This document shows, piece after piece, positions 13,407 to 20,993 of a stretch of DNA of 64,000 nucleotides; position 1 is the stretch's first letter; each line of letters starts with the position of its first letter. This DNA is from Pochonia chlamydosporia 170 (lineage: Eukaryota; Ascomycota; Sordariomycetes; Hypocreales; Clavicipitaceae). Made by a program: the position numbers and the translations under genes. The stretch lies in contig NC_035793.1 of NCBI RefSeq assembly GCF_001653235.2, positions 2,852,001 through 2,916,000 on the forward strand, given 5' to 3'. The notes below the pieces were generated by a model. It searched no databases, was not told the origin of the DNA, and saw only the letters and a list, made by a program, of their open reading frames with translations.

Positions 13407-14186
13407 ATGACACAGGCACTCGCCCACCATGAATATTCTTCCCCAAGTTTGACGATATCCCACGCACCTGAACCCTCACCACACTTCAAACACCACTATC
13501 TTGAAACCATGGAAACACCAGAAAGTAACAAAGCCCCCCCATTAATCTACACCTTCTCCCACGACCCTTCCCTCGCACAATACAACGTCCACCCCACCCC
13601 ATGGATAACCACAAACCACAAAGACTGGGAACGCATCAACACCAGCGCCCTGGTATTCAACAACCAGAACCGCATCCTCCTCGTCAAACGAGCAGCCAGC
13701 GACTCCGAGCCAGGGAAATGGGAAGCACCCGGCGGAAAAGTCGACGACACGGACGCCACGATTCTGCATGGCTGCGTACGAGAGCTGTGGGAAGAATCGG
13801 GCCTAGTTGCAGAGAGTGTGAAGCGAGTTGTGCCACAGGGTCGGGGGAGGTTGGCGTACAATGTGTTTAATAACGAGGAGAGGACGAGAGCGGTTGGCAA
13901 GTTTCACTTTGAGGTGGTTGTGCGGGATGGGGAAGTGCGGGTGAATAAGGGGGAGCATGAGGCGTTTAAGTGGGCGACTCTGGACGATATTGAGGAGGGG
14001 GAGGTTGAGATTACGAAGAAGGATCATCGGTGGAATATTTTGGAGGCGTTTAGGTTGAGGAGGGATGAGGAGAGGAAGGAGAACGATGAGAAGCAGGAGC
14101 CCGTGTTGTGGGATGGCTCCCCAGTGACCATTCCCTTGGTATATTTGGGACCGGCTGGGGATGACGAGTTCAGTGAGTGTTGGTAG
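13407..14186 (+). CDS. Nudix hydrolase
   Basis: A single exon of 259 residues. The Nudix fold covers about residues 75-200: NTSALVFNNQNRILLVKR, then GKWEAPGGKVDDTD and the catalytic helix RELWEESGL (residues 125-133), whose glutamates bind the metal. Nudix enzymes cleave a nucleoside diphosphate linked to another moiety; the substrate here cannot be read from sequence. In the G-x5-E-x7-REUxEExGU alignment anchored on the REL helix, the first G is K and the first E is A, leaving GG just before. This relaxed form occurs in fungal Nudix proteins. Another in-frame ATG at 13509 (METPESNK) would remove 34 poorly conserved-looking residues and may be the real start. The C-terminal 45 residues are charged, then end in a hydrophobic PLVYLGPAG segment. 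Confidence 0.87.
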   Translation: MTQALAHHEYSSPSLTISHAPEPSPHFKHHYLETMETPESNKAPPLIYTFSHDPSLAQYNVHPTPWITTNHKDWERINTSALVFNNQNRILLVKRAASDSEPGKWEAPGGKVDDTDATILHGCVRELWEESGLVAESVKRVVPQGRGRLAYNVFNNEERTRAVGKFHFEVVVRDGEVRVNKGEHEAFKWATLDDIEEGEVEITKKDHRWNILEAFRLRRDEERKENDEKQEPVLWDGSPVTIPLVYLGPAGDDEFSECW

Positions 14187-14321
14187 GACGTTTAGGCCTA
14201 GTGCCATAGATTGTCAGAGTATGATTGCAGACATTTTGTTGCTGGTGGTCTTTCAAAATGCTAAAGATGGGTTAAATATATTCTTTGTACTAGCAAATAA
14301 TCGTAGGCAGACCCAACACAT

Positions 14322-15425
14322 CTACGCAACAATTCTGCTGCGCATCCCCGCAATCCTCACGGTAGCTTCATCAAACTCCCTCCTATCAAGCTGTCCCTTC
14401 TTCAAAGCCTGCACGACAGCCTTTCTCACGGCCTCTCCCTGCGTCACGTTCCTCCCACTCGCCAACAACATATCCATGCCAGCCTTGGCGGCAGCAACAC
14501 CTCTAGCGCCGGCATCTCCATACGCAGACAGCGCACCCGCCTCCAAGGCATCCGTGACGGTGACACCCTTGAAACGGAGTCGCGAACGAAGCTCGCCCTT
14601 GATCCATTTCTCACTCAGACCGGCTGGTCGCTCATCCAGGGAAGGGTACACGGCCCAGGAAGCCATGACCATTTCCAGACCGGCCTTGATGGCAGCAACA
14701 TACGGCGCCTGGTCGACCTTGCGGATCTCCGAGAGCGTCAGATTCAGCACCACGGGTTGCAAATCAGTGTTGGCGTCGTGAGAAGCCGCGCCCAAGCCGG
14801 GGAAATGCTTTCCACAGGCGACAACCCCCGCGGCCTGCTGGGCAGTAATGAACGGAACAGCAGCGGTGACAACCTGCTGTGAGGTGTTTCCAAACGACCT
14901 CTGGAAGTAGTCGGTGAAGTCGCCAGCTTCTCTAAAGACATCCAGCACGGGCGCCAGGTTGGAATTACACTGATACTCCTTCAGACTGACGGCGGCACCA
15001 GCACCGCCTGCTTTGCCAGCGGCGGCCGGATCAGCAGCCGCACCCATCTGCTTGGCGCTCAGCTTCGGTTCGCCGGTTTTGATGCGCCGCACCATTCCGC
15101 CCTCCTGGTCTGTCGTGACGAAGAACCGGGCGTCTTTGCCAGTCTTCTTCTTGAGCAGTGCTGGGGCGGGGGACGCGTTGTAGGCGTCTTTGAGAGCGGA
15201 CATGGCCTTTGCGGTGTTGGCGTCGACATTTTCGCCAAAGAGGATGACGCCGCCGACGAGGCCGGCCTTGGTGAGGTTGATGAGTTCATCGGGGGGTTGG
15301 CTCGTCGACGGGAAGGAATACACGACGTGTTGACCGGCGAGGATGTCGAGCTCGTCGCAGCGTTTCGCCTCGGCTGAGAGGATGAGCGTCGCTGCGAGGA
15401 GGGACTTGAGAATGGATTGAGGCAT
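14322..15425 (-). CDS. Secreted NagZ-like glycoside hydrolase family 3 protein (beta-N-acetylhexosaminidase type)
   Basis: An intronless gene of 367 residues from the ATG at 15425, chosen because it begins a signal peptide (MPQSILKSLLAATLILSAEA); the frame also has an upstream ATG at 15452. It is a single-domain GH3 barrel, as in NagZ, without the second domain of fungal beta-glucosidases. Seen: GGVILFGENV, TTDQEGGMVRR (about 104-114), NLAPVLDVFR, KHFPGLG (206-212), and VTDALEAGAL with Asp292 as the likely nucleophile. NagZ-family enzymes remove N-acetylglucosamine from wall fragments. The loop after KHFPG reads AASHDANTD rather than the GDTxxDSH of well-studied NagZ, so the acid/base is uncertain. 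Secreted actinobacterial GH3 proteins are the nearest relatives I know. It lies 0.9 kb from a beta-lactamase-fold gene on the same strand. Lack of introns, plus this pairing, suggests bacterial origin; that part is inference. Confidence 0.88.
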   Translation of the reverse strand: MPQSILKSLLAATLILSAEAKRCDELDILAGQHVVYSFPSTSQPPDELINLTKAGLVGGVILFGENVDANTAKAMSALKDAYNASPAPALLKKKTGKDARFFVTTDQEGGMVRRIKTGEPKLSAKQMGAAADPAAAGKAGGAGAAVSLKEYQCNSNLAPVLDVFREAGDFTDYFQRSFGNTSQQVVTAAVPFITAQQAAGVVACGKHFPGLGAASHDANTDLQPVVLNLTLSEIRKVDQAPYVAAIKAGLEMVMASWAVYPSLDERPAGLSEKWIKGELRSRLRFKGVTVTDALEAGALSAYGDAGARGVAAAKAGMDMLLASGRNVTQGEAVRKAVVQALKKGQLDRREFDEATVRIAGMRSRIVA

Positions 15426-16317
15426 GGTGACGGCTTCTTTTTTCCAGCTCAATGAGTGTGAGGTTGAGGTACCAGGCCAATTGAGTTTCTAGACGGGCGA
15501 GGCTATTCTATATTTCTAACTGGGATGCTGGAGAAGACGGACTTTGCCGGTATTCTCTATCCATTAGGAAAGTCATTGTGAGCATCAATCGTGTAAGTCA
15601 GGGTTCGGACAGACACAAAGCTGCATCTCAATGTAACATTGCTTCCAGCTTGGGTCGTAAGTAAACAGGGTTCGAACTGCGTTTGTTCTCCACCATGACA
15701 AGCTCAATGGCTTTGCTCAATTCTGAGAATGCTTGCGGCTCTGGGGTCCTCGACTCCTCGGGTATAACGGCGGCATCGATGGAGATGAGGGGGACACACC
15801 GGAGAAATAGGGAGAAATGCAGTCGATAAGATGGGGAACTGAGAGTCTGTCTCCGCGCTGCACACCATTCTGGGTGATTTCGAGGAGTCCATGGACTTGG
15901 ACTTGGACTTGGTCTCGGATGGACTGGACTGGGTACCGTAAGCGGACTGACAATTGACCCTCGGGAATCCACAGCCTGATGAACAGATGAGGTGCAGGCT
16001 GGGGTCGACTTGTTTCGGGGACAATTACTGACAGGCTTGGCTAGTTCGGGCTAGGAGATTGAACGCTGGTCATTGTCCAAGAATAGTCCCTGTCCATGTT
16101 GGTGGCTTGTGGAGATATTCAGCTGGTGAAGATCATCATTGAGGTCTGAATTAACAAAAGTTGCCTGCCTGTCAATTCACGTGACAGGTTTCAACGACGT
16201 TGTTGCCATTTCGCACACACAAATTGTACACACAAACAAGACTTAGAATGCTTCATTCAACATAAGTCAATACAGTTGAACCATCAAGTACGTAATTTAC
16301 AAAATATCGTACAGCTC
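15426..16317. other. Intergenic between the GH3 and beta-lactamase-fold genes
   Basis: I see no gene. A run of ACTTGG repeats (GGACTTGGACTTGGACTTGG at about 15893) is present. A perfect TCACGTGA palindrome at 16177-16184 fits a bHLH (Cbf1/Pho4-type) binding site but may be chance. The part next to 15426 should contain the promoter of the GH3 gene on the minus strand. Confidence 0.5.
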
Positions 16318-17640
16318 TCACAGCGGAAACTCAACCCTCCTCCCCAGCGCCGTCGCCACCCACGCGCCCAACGTCTCCCTCACAATATTATTACTACTCC
16401 AGCTCCTGCTCGGATGCACCCGATTACTCAAGTGCACAAACAGCGTATTACTCGCCCGATCAATCACCATAGACGTCCCCGTGAAGCCCGTATGACTCGC
16501 AGCCAGCATATTCGCCATGGGACCAGCCGTATAAAACTGGTTCAGCTCGAACCCAACGCCATGATCCTCACCCAAGTCCGCCAGGAAATTCGTAAAGATC
16601 AAATCCACCGACTTTTTGGACAGTATCCGATGGCCGCCGTACGTGCCGTTATTCAGAATCATCTGACAGAAGCGCGCGGTGTCGCCCGTCGTAGAAAACA
16701 GACCAGCGTGGCCGGACACGCCGTTCAAAGCCCAGGCGTTCTCGTCGTGGACCGTCCCACGAACAGGCTGCGGACGCTGAGGCAGTCCCGGGATGTTGCC
16801 CTCCACGGCGATTTGAAACTCCTGAGCCGCCATCTTCCTGTAGTACTTGAACTTGGGACCCTCGACGTTGCCCCTGTTGAAGAAGGTGCTGTGCATGCCC
16901 AGCAAGCTCGTGTACTCGTAGATATTGTCATCGAGCTTCTTCCCCGTGACCTTTTCCACCACCAGCATCAACGTCATGAAGTTCAGGTCCGAGTAGAGGT
17001 ACTTGGTCCCCGTCTTATACACCAGCTTCTGGCCCAGAATCGCCTTGATCCTCGACTCATACGTCGGATACCTGGGGTCAAACAGCCCCGGCACAGGATC
17101 GGCATTCAACCCACTCGTATGCGTGAGCAGCTGCAAAAGCGTCACGTTTCCCTTGTCATTGACAGCAAACTCGGGGACGTAGCTCGCCACCGTGGCATTC
17201 AGTGACACCTGGCCCCTGTCGATACACCGCAGCACCGCAACCGTCGTGAACATCTTGGTCAGGCTGGCCATGTCGTAGATGGTGTCCTCCGTGGCGGCCT
17301 CCTGCTTCGACGGCGGCAGCAGCGTGCCCTCGGTGCCGTTGACGCCCGCCCACAGATTCCGCTTCCCAAAGGCAAAGTGGCTCACGATGGTGCCCTTGTG
17401 GGCGATGATGGTCGTGCCTCCGGGTTCAATGGGCACGATTTGGTTGTACGAGTGGCTCGTCCAGTTGCGCTTCTCGGTGAAGTGCGTCAGGTTGGTGACC
17501 ATTTGCTTGAGCGGCTTGGACAGCATGCCCACCGACTCGGGGGTGCCATATTTGAGGACGTCGCAGTTGGAGTTGGCGTAGCTTGTCTGTGCGGATGCTA
17601 GCATTGCTAGAGCAAGTGTACTACTCTTGGAGATGTACAT
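16318..17640 (-). CDS. Secreted serine hydrolase of the beta-lactamase/penicillin-binding fold (AmiE/YbbE-like)
   Basis: An intronless gene of 440 residues starting with a signal peptide (MYISKSSTLALAMLASAQTS). Active-site motifs of the class C beta-lactamase/DD-peptidase fold are intact: S126-L-T-K129 (SxxK), Y216-S-D218 (YxN equivalent) and H383-T-G at HTGFTGTS. The segments VHDENAWAL and SGHAGLFSTTGDTARF are hallmarks of the AmiE/YbbE group of bacterial enzymes, of which Bacillus subtilis AmiE cleaves the lactyl-peptide bond of muropeptides; length is also alike (about 440). In B. subtilis, amiE is next to nagZ, and the neighbouring fungal gene here is NagZ-like. Fungal members of this superfamily may instead act as esterases or lactonases, so the substrate is inference. 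Probably acts outside the cell. Sparing in introns and rich in G/C at third positions compared with flanking DNA. Confidence 0.87.
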   Translation of the reverse strand: MYISKSSTLALAMLASAQTSYANSNCDVLKYGTPESVGMLSKPLKQMVTNLTHFTEKRNWTSHSYNQIVPIEPGGTTIIAHKGTIVSHFAFGKRNLWAGVNGTEGTLLPPSKQEAATEDTIYDMASLTKMFTTVAVLRCIDRGQVSLNATVASYVPEFAVNDKGNVTLLQLLTHTSGLNADPVPGLFDPRYPTYESRIKAILGQKLVYKTGTKYLYSDLNFMTLMLVVEKVTGKKLDDNIYEYTSLLGMHSTFFNRGNVEGPKFKYYRKMAAQEFQIAVEGNIPGLPQRPQPVRGTVHDENAWALNGVSGHAGLFSTTGDTARFCQMILNNGTYGGHRILSKKSVDLIFTNFLADLGEDHGVGFELNQFYTAGPMANMLAASHTGFTGTSMVIDRASNTLFVHLSNRVHPSRSWSSNNIVRETLGAWVATALGRRVEFPL

Positions 17641-18526
17641 GATGCAGGAGGTTCTGCTTTGAAAGCAGAAAACGTCAAGGGAGGTTTAAATATGGCGCCT
17701 GAGGCGTGATGTAGATGCAGAGAAGAGAGCAAAGATCTTCTAGAAGGTGTAAAAGATCAGTTATGTTTTACTTCTTCTTTCTTTTTTTGTGTCTCCAGCT
17801 CGTTGACTATCACCCCAAGTGATCGGCGATTCTATTTCCGTCGCTGTTCACCTGCAAGGGTGTAGCTCTAAGCTATCTATCATGACCTACGCCACTTTGT
17901 TACATTTCTGCTTCTCCGCCCACAATTTCAACCGGGAACCCATATTGGCACGTCTGTCTCCTCACCACTGCCAGAATGTAACAATGGCTGGTGTCTTTAT
18001 CCAAATATCCGGCAAGTCGACTTGCAAAGTACAAAACCGGGCGTTTGTGCACTTGTCCCCGCTTCAATTTCCCCGATTAGAAACTTGACCAAAAGCCTCT
18101 CTCCATGACTTCACCCTCACCTTCACTTATCACGACACTTACACGAGACAACCGAGAAACAATAGATTCAATTCAACCCACGAACATGCATATGCACAAA
18201 TTGTATACTATATTTATCCCACTTCCCAACTTCAAATACCTCACTCCCGTCGCCAACATGGTCAAATCTCCTCATTGAATTGCACGATCGGCCTTCATGT
18301 CCGTCAGCTTCGCTCCGAACCCCACAATCTCGGCGTGTGTTTCCCCGGCTTTATGCCCAATTAGGCAAGACATTACTCTTGCAACTTTCTTCATCTCTTC
18401 ACCTCTCCTCTCTTCCCTGCTCCTCAAATGTCTCCAATATCCATGTTTGCCATGTCCCCGCCGAGTCTGGAAACAAGGAACGCACCCGAGTGCCCCATCC
18501 TTGTCCCTTTCAGGCACACATACATA
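17641..18526. other. Intergenic, moderately AT-rich
   Basis: I see no gene. The first part should hold the promoter of the beta-lactamase-fold gene. The open frames are short and have no recognisable features. Confidence 0.5.
17686..17693 (-). promoter_or_regulatory. TATA-like element of the beta-lactamase-fold gene
   Basis: On the minus strand TATTTAAA lies about 45-53 nt upstream of the start codon at 17640. The spacing is short but compatible with a TATA box and a short leader. Confidence 0.35.
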
Positions 18527-18650
18527 CATTGTGTGGTAAAAAGAAGTATTAGCCCACAACCGAGTATACACTAACACAACTCAATGTATTGCAGTATATA
18601 CTGCGATATGCGTTACCTATCCCTTGTTGAATTACTTTGACCCCCCACTG
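18527..18650. mobile_element. mimp-like MITE, copy 1
   Basis: A 124-nt element flanked on both sides by TA (18525-18526 and 18651-18652), the target duplication of Tc1/mariner elements. The right end, read inward, is CAGTGGGGGGTCAAAG; the left end is CATTGTGTGGTAAAAAG, an imperfect inverted repeat of it. A 23-nt internal block (18563-18585) is identical in copy 2. It has no coding capacity. The CAGTGGG...CAAA terminus resembles the ends of the Fusarium mimp/impala family. Confidence 0.75.
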
Positions 18651-19017
18651 TATGTGGAAATCAATGCCTTCATTCAGCTCTGCTCCTATCTATAGAAATC
18701 TTGGCCCGCCACAAGCACAGACCTGCATGACGGATTGACGCCTTTTGAATAGCTTCATACCAATACCCTAAGCTCCGTATGCATTGACGTGATGATCTGC
18801 CAATCGGAAGATCCTTATTTGACGCTGCCGAATTCACAGGGACCTTGTTTCATGTCTTGACATGTTGATGTCTTTCACTTGAATAATCGGGCATGAAAAT
18901 GTCCGACTTGTTTGCCATGTCGACGTAATTCGTACAGTAACTGCAACCTAATTCTTGAATGCCTCCCCTTCCCACGGGCATTCCCCTGAGACCAACGACT
19001 CCTTGTCACCAGACTAA

Positions 19018-19138
19018 CAGTGGGGGGTCAAAAGTATTTAAACAAAAAGCAGGCGTGGCATACTGCGTTTTATGCCAAGATGTATTAAGATGTATTAGGG
19101 TATACTTGAATGTGGGCAAATGCTCTTTATCATATATG
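19018..19138. mobile_element. mimp-like MITE, copy 3 (degenerate, inverted relative to copy 1)
   Basis: Begins CAGTGGGGGGTCAAAAGTAT next to TAA, contains GTATACTTGAATGTGGGC matching the inner part of copy 1 read in reverse, and fades out around CTTTATCATATATG, a decayed version of the other terminus. It ends about 64 nt from the stop codon of the membrane-protein gene. The right boundary is approximate. Confidence 0.62.
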
Positions 19139-19201
19139 CCGCCGCGAATGGGCCCCCTTGCTCACATTTGAATCTCTAGTCTATACGGAGTCAGTACCCT
19201 C

Positions 19202-19998
19202 CTAGACAGCCACAATGACAAGAAAAACCAAGATTATGATGGCAAGCACAACACCAACTTTTTCCAAGCATGGTGGTCTGTCTGGAATGTAGATTCCTAC
19301 ACCCTGCAATAGCTCAATGTTGTGTGAAACCGGGTATTGCAGTGGCGTATGGAGCTTTTTAGGGAGGTATCTTGCGACCCATAGACAGTCAGGATTCGCT
19401 CTTGAGGGGTTTCCAAAAAGTTCAAACGTCTTGTTTCTGTATAAATCTGGCAAACCATCTTCCGGAAGCACAGCATAGGCATAGTTAGACCTAAGATCTG
19501 CCTGAAGAGAGTCGCCTCGTATCAGCGGGACATCCTGGACCTTTGACGTATTGGCCACGATAATCTCCCGTCCGTCCTCCACGCCAGGGTGCATCTGAAA
19601 CTGCTACCAGTTAGCATGATGCAAGCAGATGTTTCGCTAGATCTTACCTGGATAATATCCAGTACTAATGGAGGCAAAAATCGCAAAAATCGCATCCACC
19701 CAAGCCCAGCGGGACAACCCAAACGCTTATACGCCCAGTTGAAGAACCGGTTCCCACGTTCGTTAAGGTATGTGTCCTGTATCTTTGAGAATACCTCTCT
19801 ATCAGACATTAGACCAGTAAGATCAATAGTCACAACCTTTACCACGTCAGGTTCATCTCCATCAAGGCAGAGTGCCAGAAATTTGCGACGAGTGTCCTTG
19901 GCATCCCAGGGTTCTTCAGGCCCTCTGCTTTGCAGTAAACTGTTGCCAGAGGCAGGCATATTGTTCTCTGCACCTTGTGAAGCGCACTCTTCAGACAT
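19202..19998 (-). CDS. Hypothetical protein with C-terminal membrane anchor
   Basis: Two exons (19998-19648 and about 19603-19202) joined across an intron with donor CAG|GTAAGA and branch sequence GCTAAC. Three in-frame acceptors (exon starting at 19603, 19600 or 19594) are possible, giving about 248-251 residues. I do not recognise a named domain. The N-terminal 40 residues are polar. Then come VVKVVTIDLTGL, an aromatic helix FFNWAYKRLG, and RFLRFLPPLVLDIIQ. The last 18 residues (VVLAIIILVFLVIVAV) form one membrane segment at the extreme C-terminus after PDRPPCLEKVG, so it may be tail-anchored. The layout recalls a loosely defined group of fungal membrane proteins of unknown function. The gene is bracketed by mimp-like elements, which suggests a rearrangement-prone location. 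Confidence 0.7.
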
Positions 19999-20429
19999 CT
20001 TAACAGAATGGTGCTGAGATTCTAGGTTAATTGGGAGGGGACGGGTTAAATAGCCTTCGGACGGTAAACTTGTTCCAACTAGCCACGATTAGACCGACTT
20101 GTGTGCTGTAAAGTCTGGTGAACAGGGAGAAGAGTGTTGGTCCATACAACGGAACAATAAAGCCTTGTTAATCGAAGACGAGAGGACGACGATTTCTTTT
20201 CTTCCATGCAGCTTGACAAAAAATACTTCCTAGTCTGGCAGGAGGGGGAAAGATTTTTTTCTTTGAAGGAGTGCTTCTTTATATGAGCACGGCCTCTCTG
20301 GCGAGGCTGTGGCTAGCTGCTTTGACCGTCGTAAATAAATACTGCTTGCTGAGCCTATCTTTAAAGTAGCACCTAACCTTGCCGCTTTTGGCGGCCGGAT
20401 CCCAAGGCATGATGAAAGTTGCTGTCTTA
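19999..20429. other. Intergenic upstream of the membrane-protein gene
   Basis: I see no gene. It should contain the promoter of the minus-strand gene ending at 19202. It is bordered on the far side by MITE copy 2. Confidence 0.5.
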
Positions 20430-20563
20430 CAGTCTGTGGTAAAAAGTATTTAGACATATCCAAGTATACACTAACACAACTCAATATTGCTTAGCACGCA
20501 GCGCGATATTCGATACCTTTGCCTAGTTTAAAATTACCTTTGACCCTTTCCCCTCCCCCACTG
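20430..20563. mobile_element. mimp-like MITE, copy 2
   Basis: A 134-nt element flanked by TA (20428-20429 and 20564-20565). The left end is CAGTCTGTGGTAAAAAGTAT; the right end read inward is CAGTGGGGGAGGGGAAAGGG followed by TCAAAGG, with a short insertion relative to the other copies. Same orientation as copy 1, with the shared 23-nt block at 20463-20485. Non-coding. Confidence 0.75.
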
Positions 20564-20565
20564 TA

Positions 20566-20993
20566 GCTTGTCGAGATAATGACGGCGCAGTCATGATTGT
20601 GAAGGTAAATTGAAGCTTTGCGTGAAAAGGTTGTGTAAAATATTGGTATCATGTACAAACTCTGCATACATATTCACATGAAACTCAGCTCTAATTTGAC
20701 TCGTCCAAATCATCATCATGAACAACAATATCCCCTGCAGTGTCTGACTGGGTATGAACGTAAACAAATCCACATGCTAGCCGTCTTTTCCAACGCCGCG
20801 ATTCGCTTCCTGTCAGGTCCAGTATTGCAGCAAAACGCCATATCCCGCCCCAATACATTCGTAACGCCTCTTCCTTCACTTGTAATACCACCAAGAGAAT
20901 TCATTCTCAAGTTTCTTCCCACAATGCCAAATCCTTAACCCGTCTGATGCCGGCACACAACTCCCTGCCCCCCCTTTTTTCATCTTTGATATT
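20566..20993. other. Intergenic: probable 3' region of the arrestin gene
   Basis: I see no gene. It probably includes the 3' untranslated region of the minus-strand arrestin gene. Confidence 0.5.

Noticed and set aside
16276..17205. 309-codon open frame antisense to the beta-lactamase-fold gene
   Set aside because: It mirrors a G/C-rich real gene and its product is a repetitive R/H/Q sequence, the usual shadow effect.
20230..20484. 84-codon minus-strand frame
   Set aside because: It starts inside MITE copy 2 and has no supporting features.
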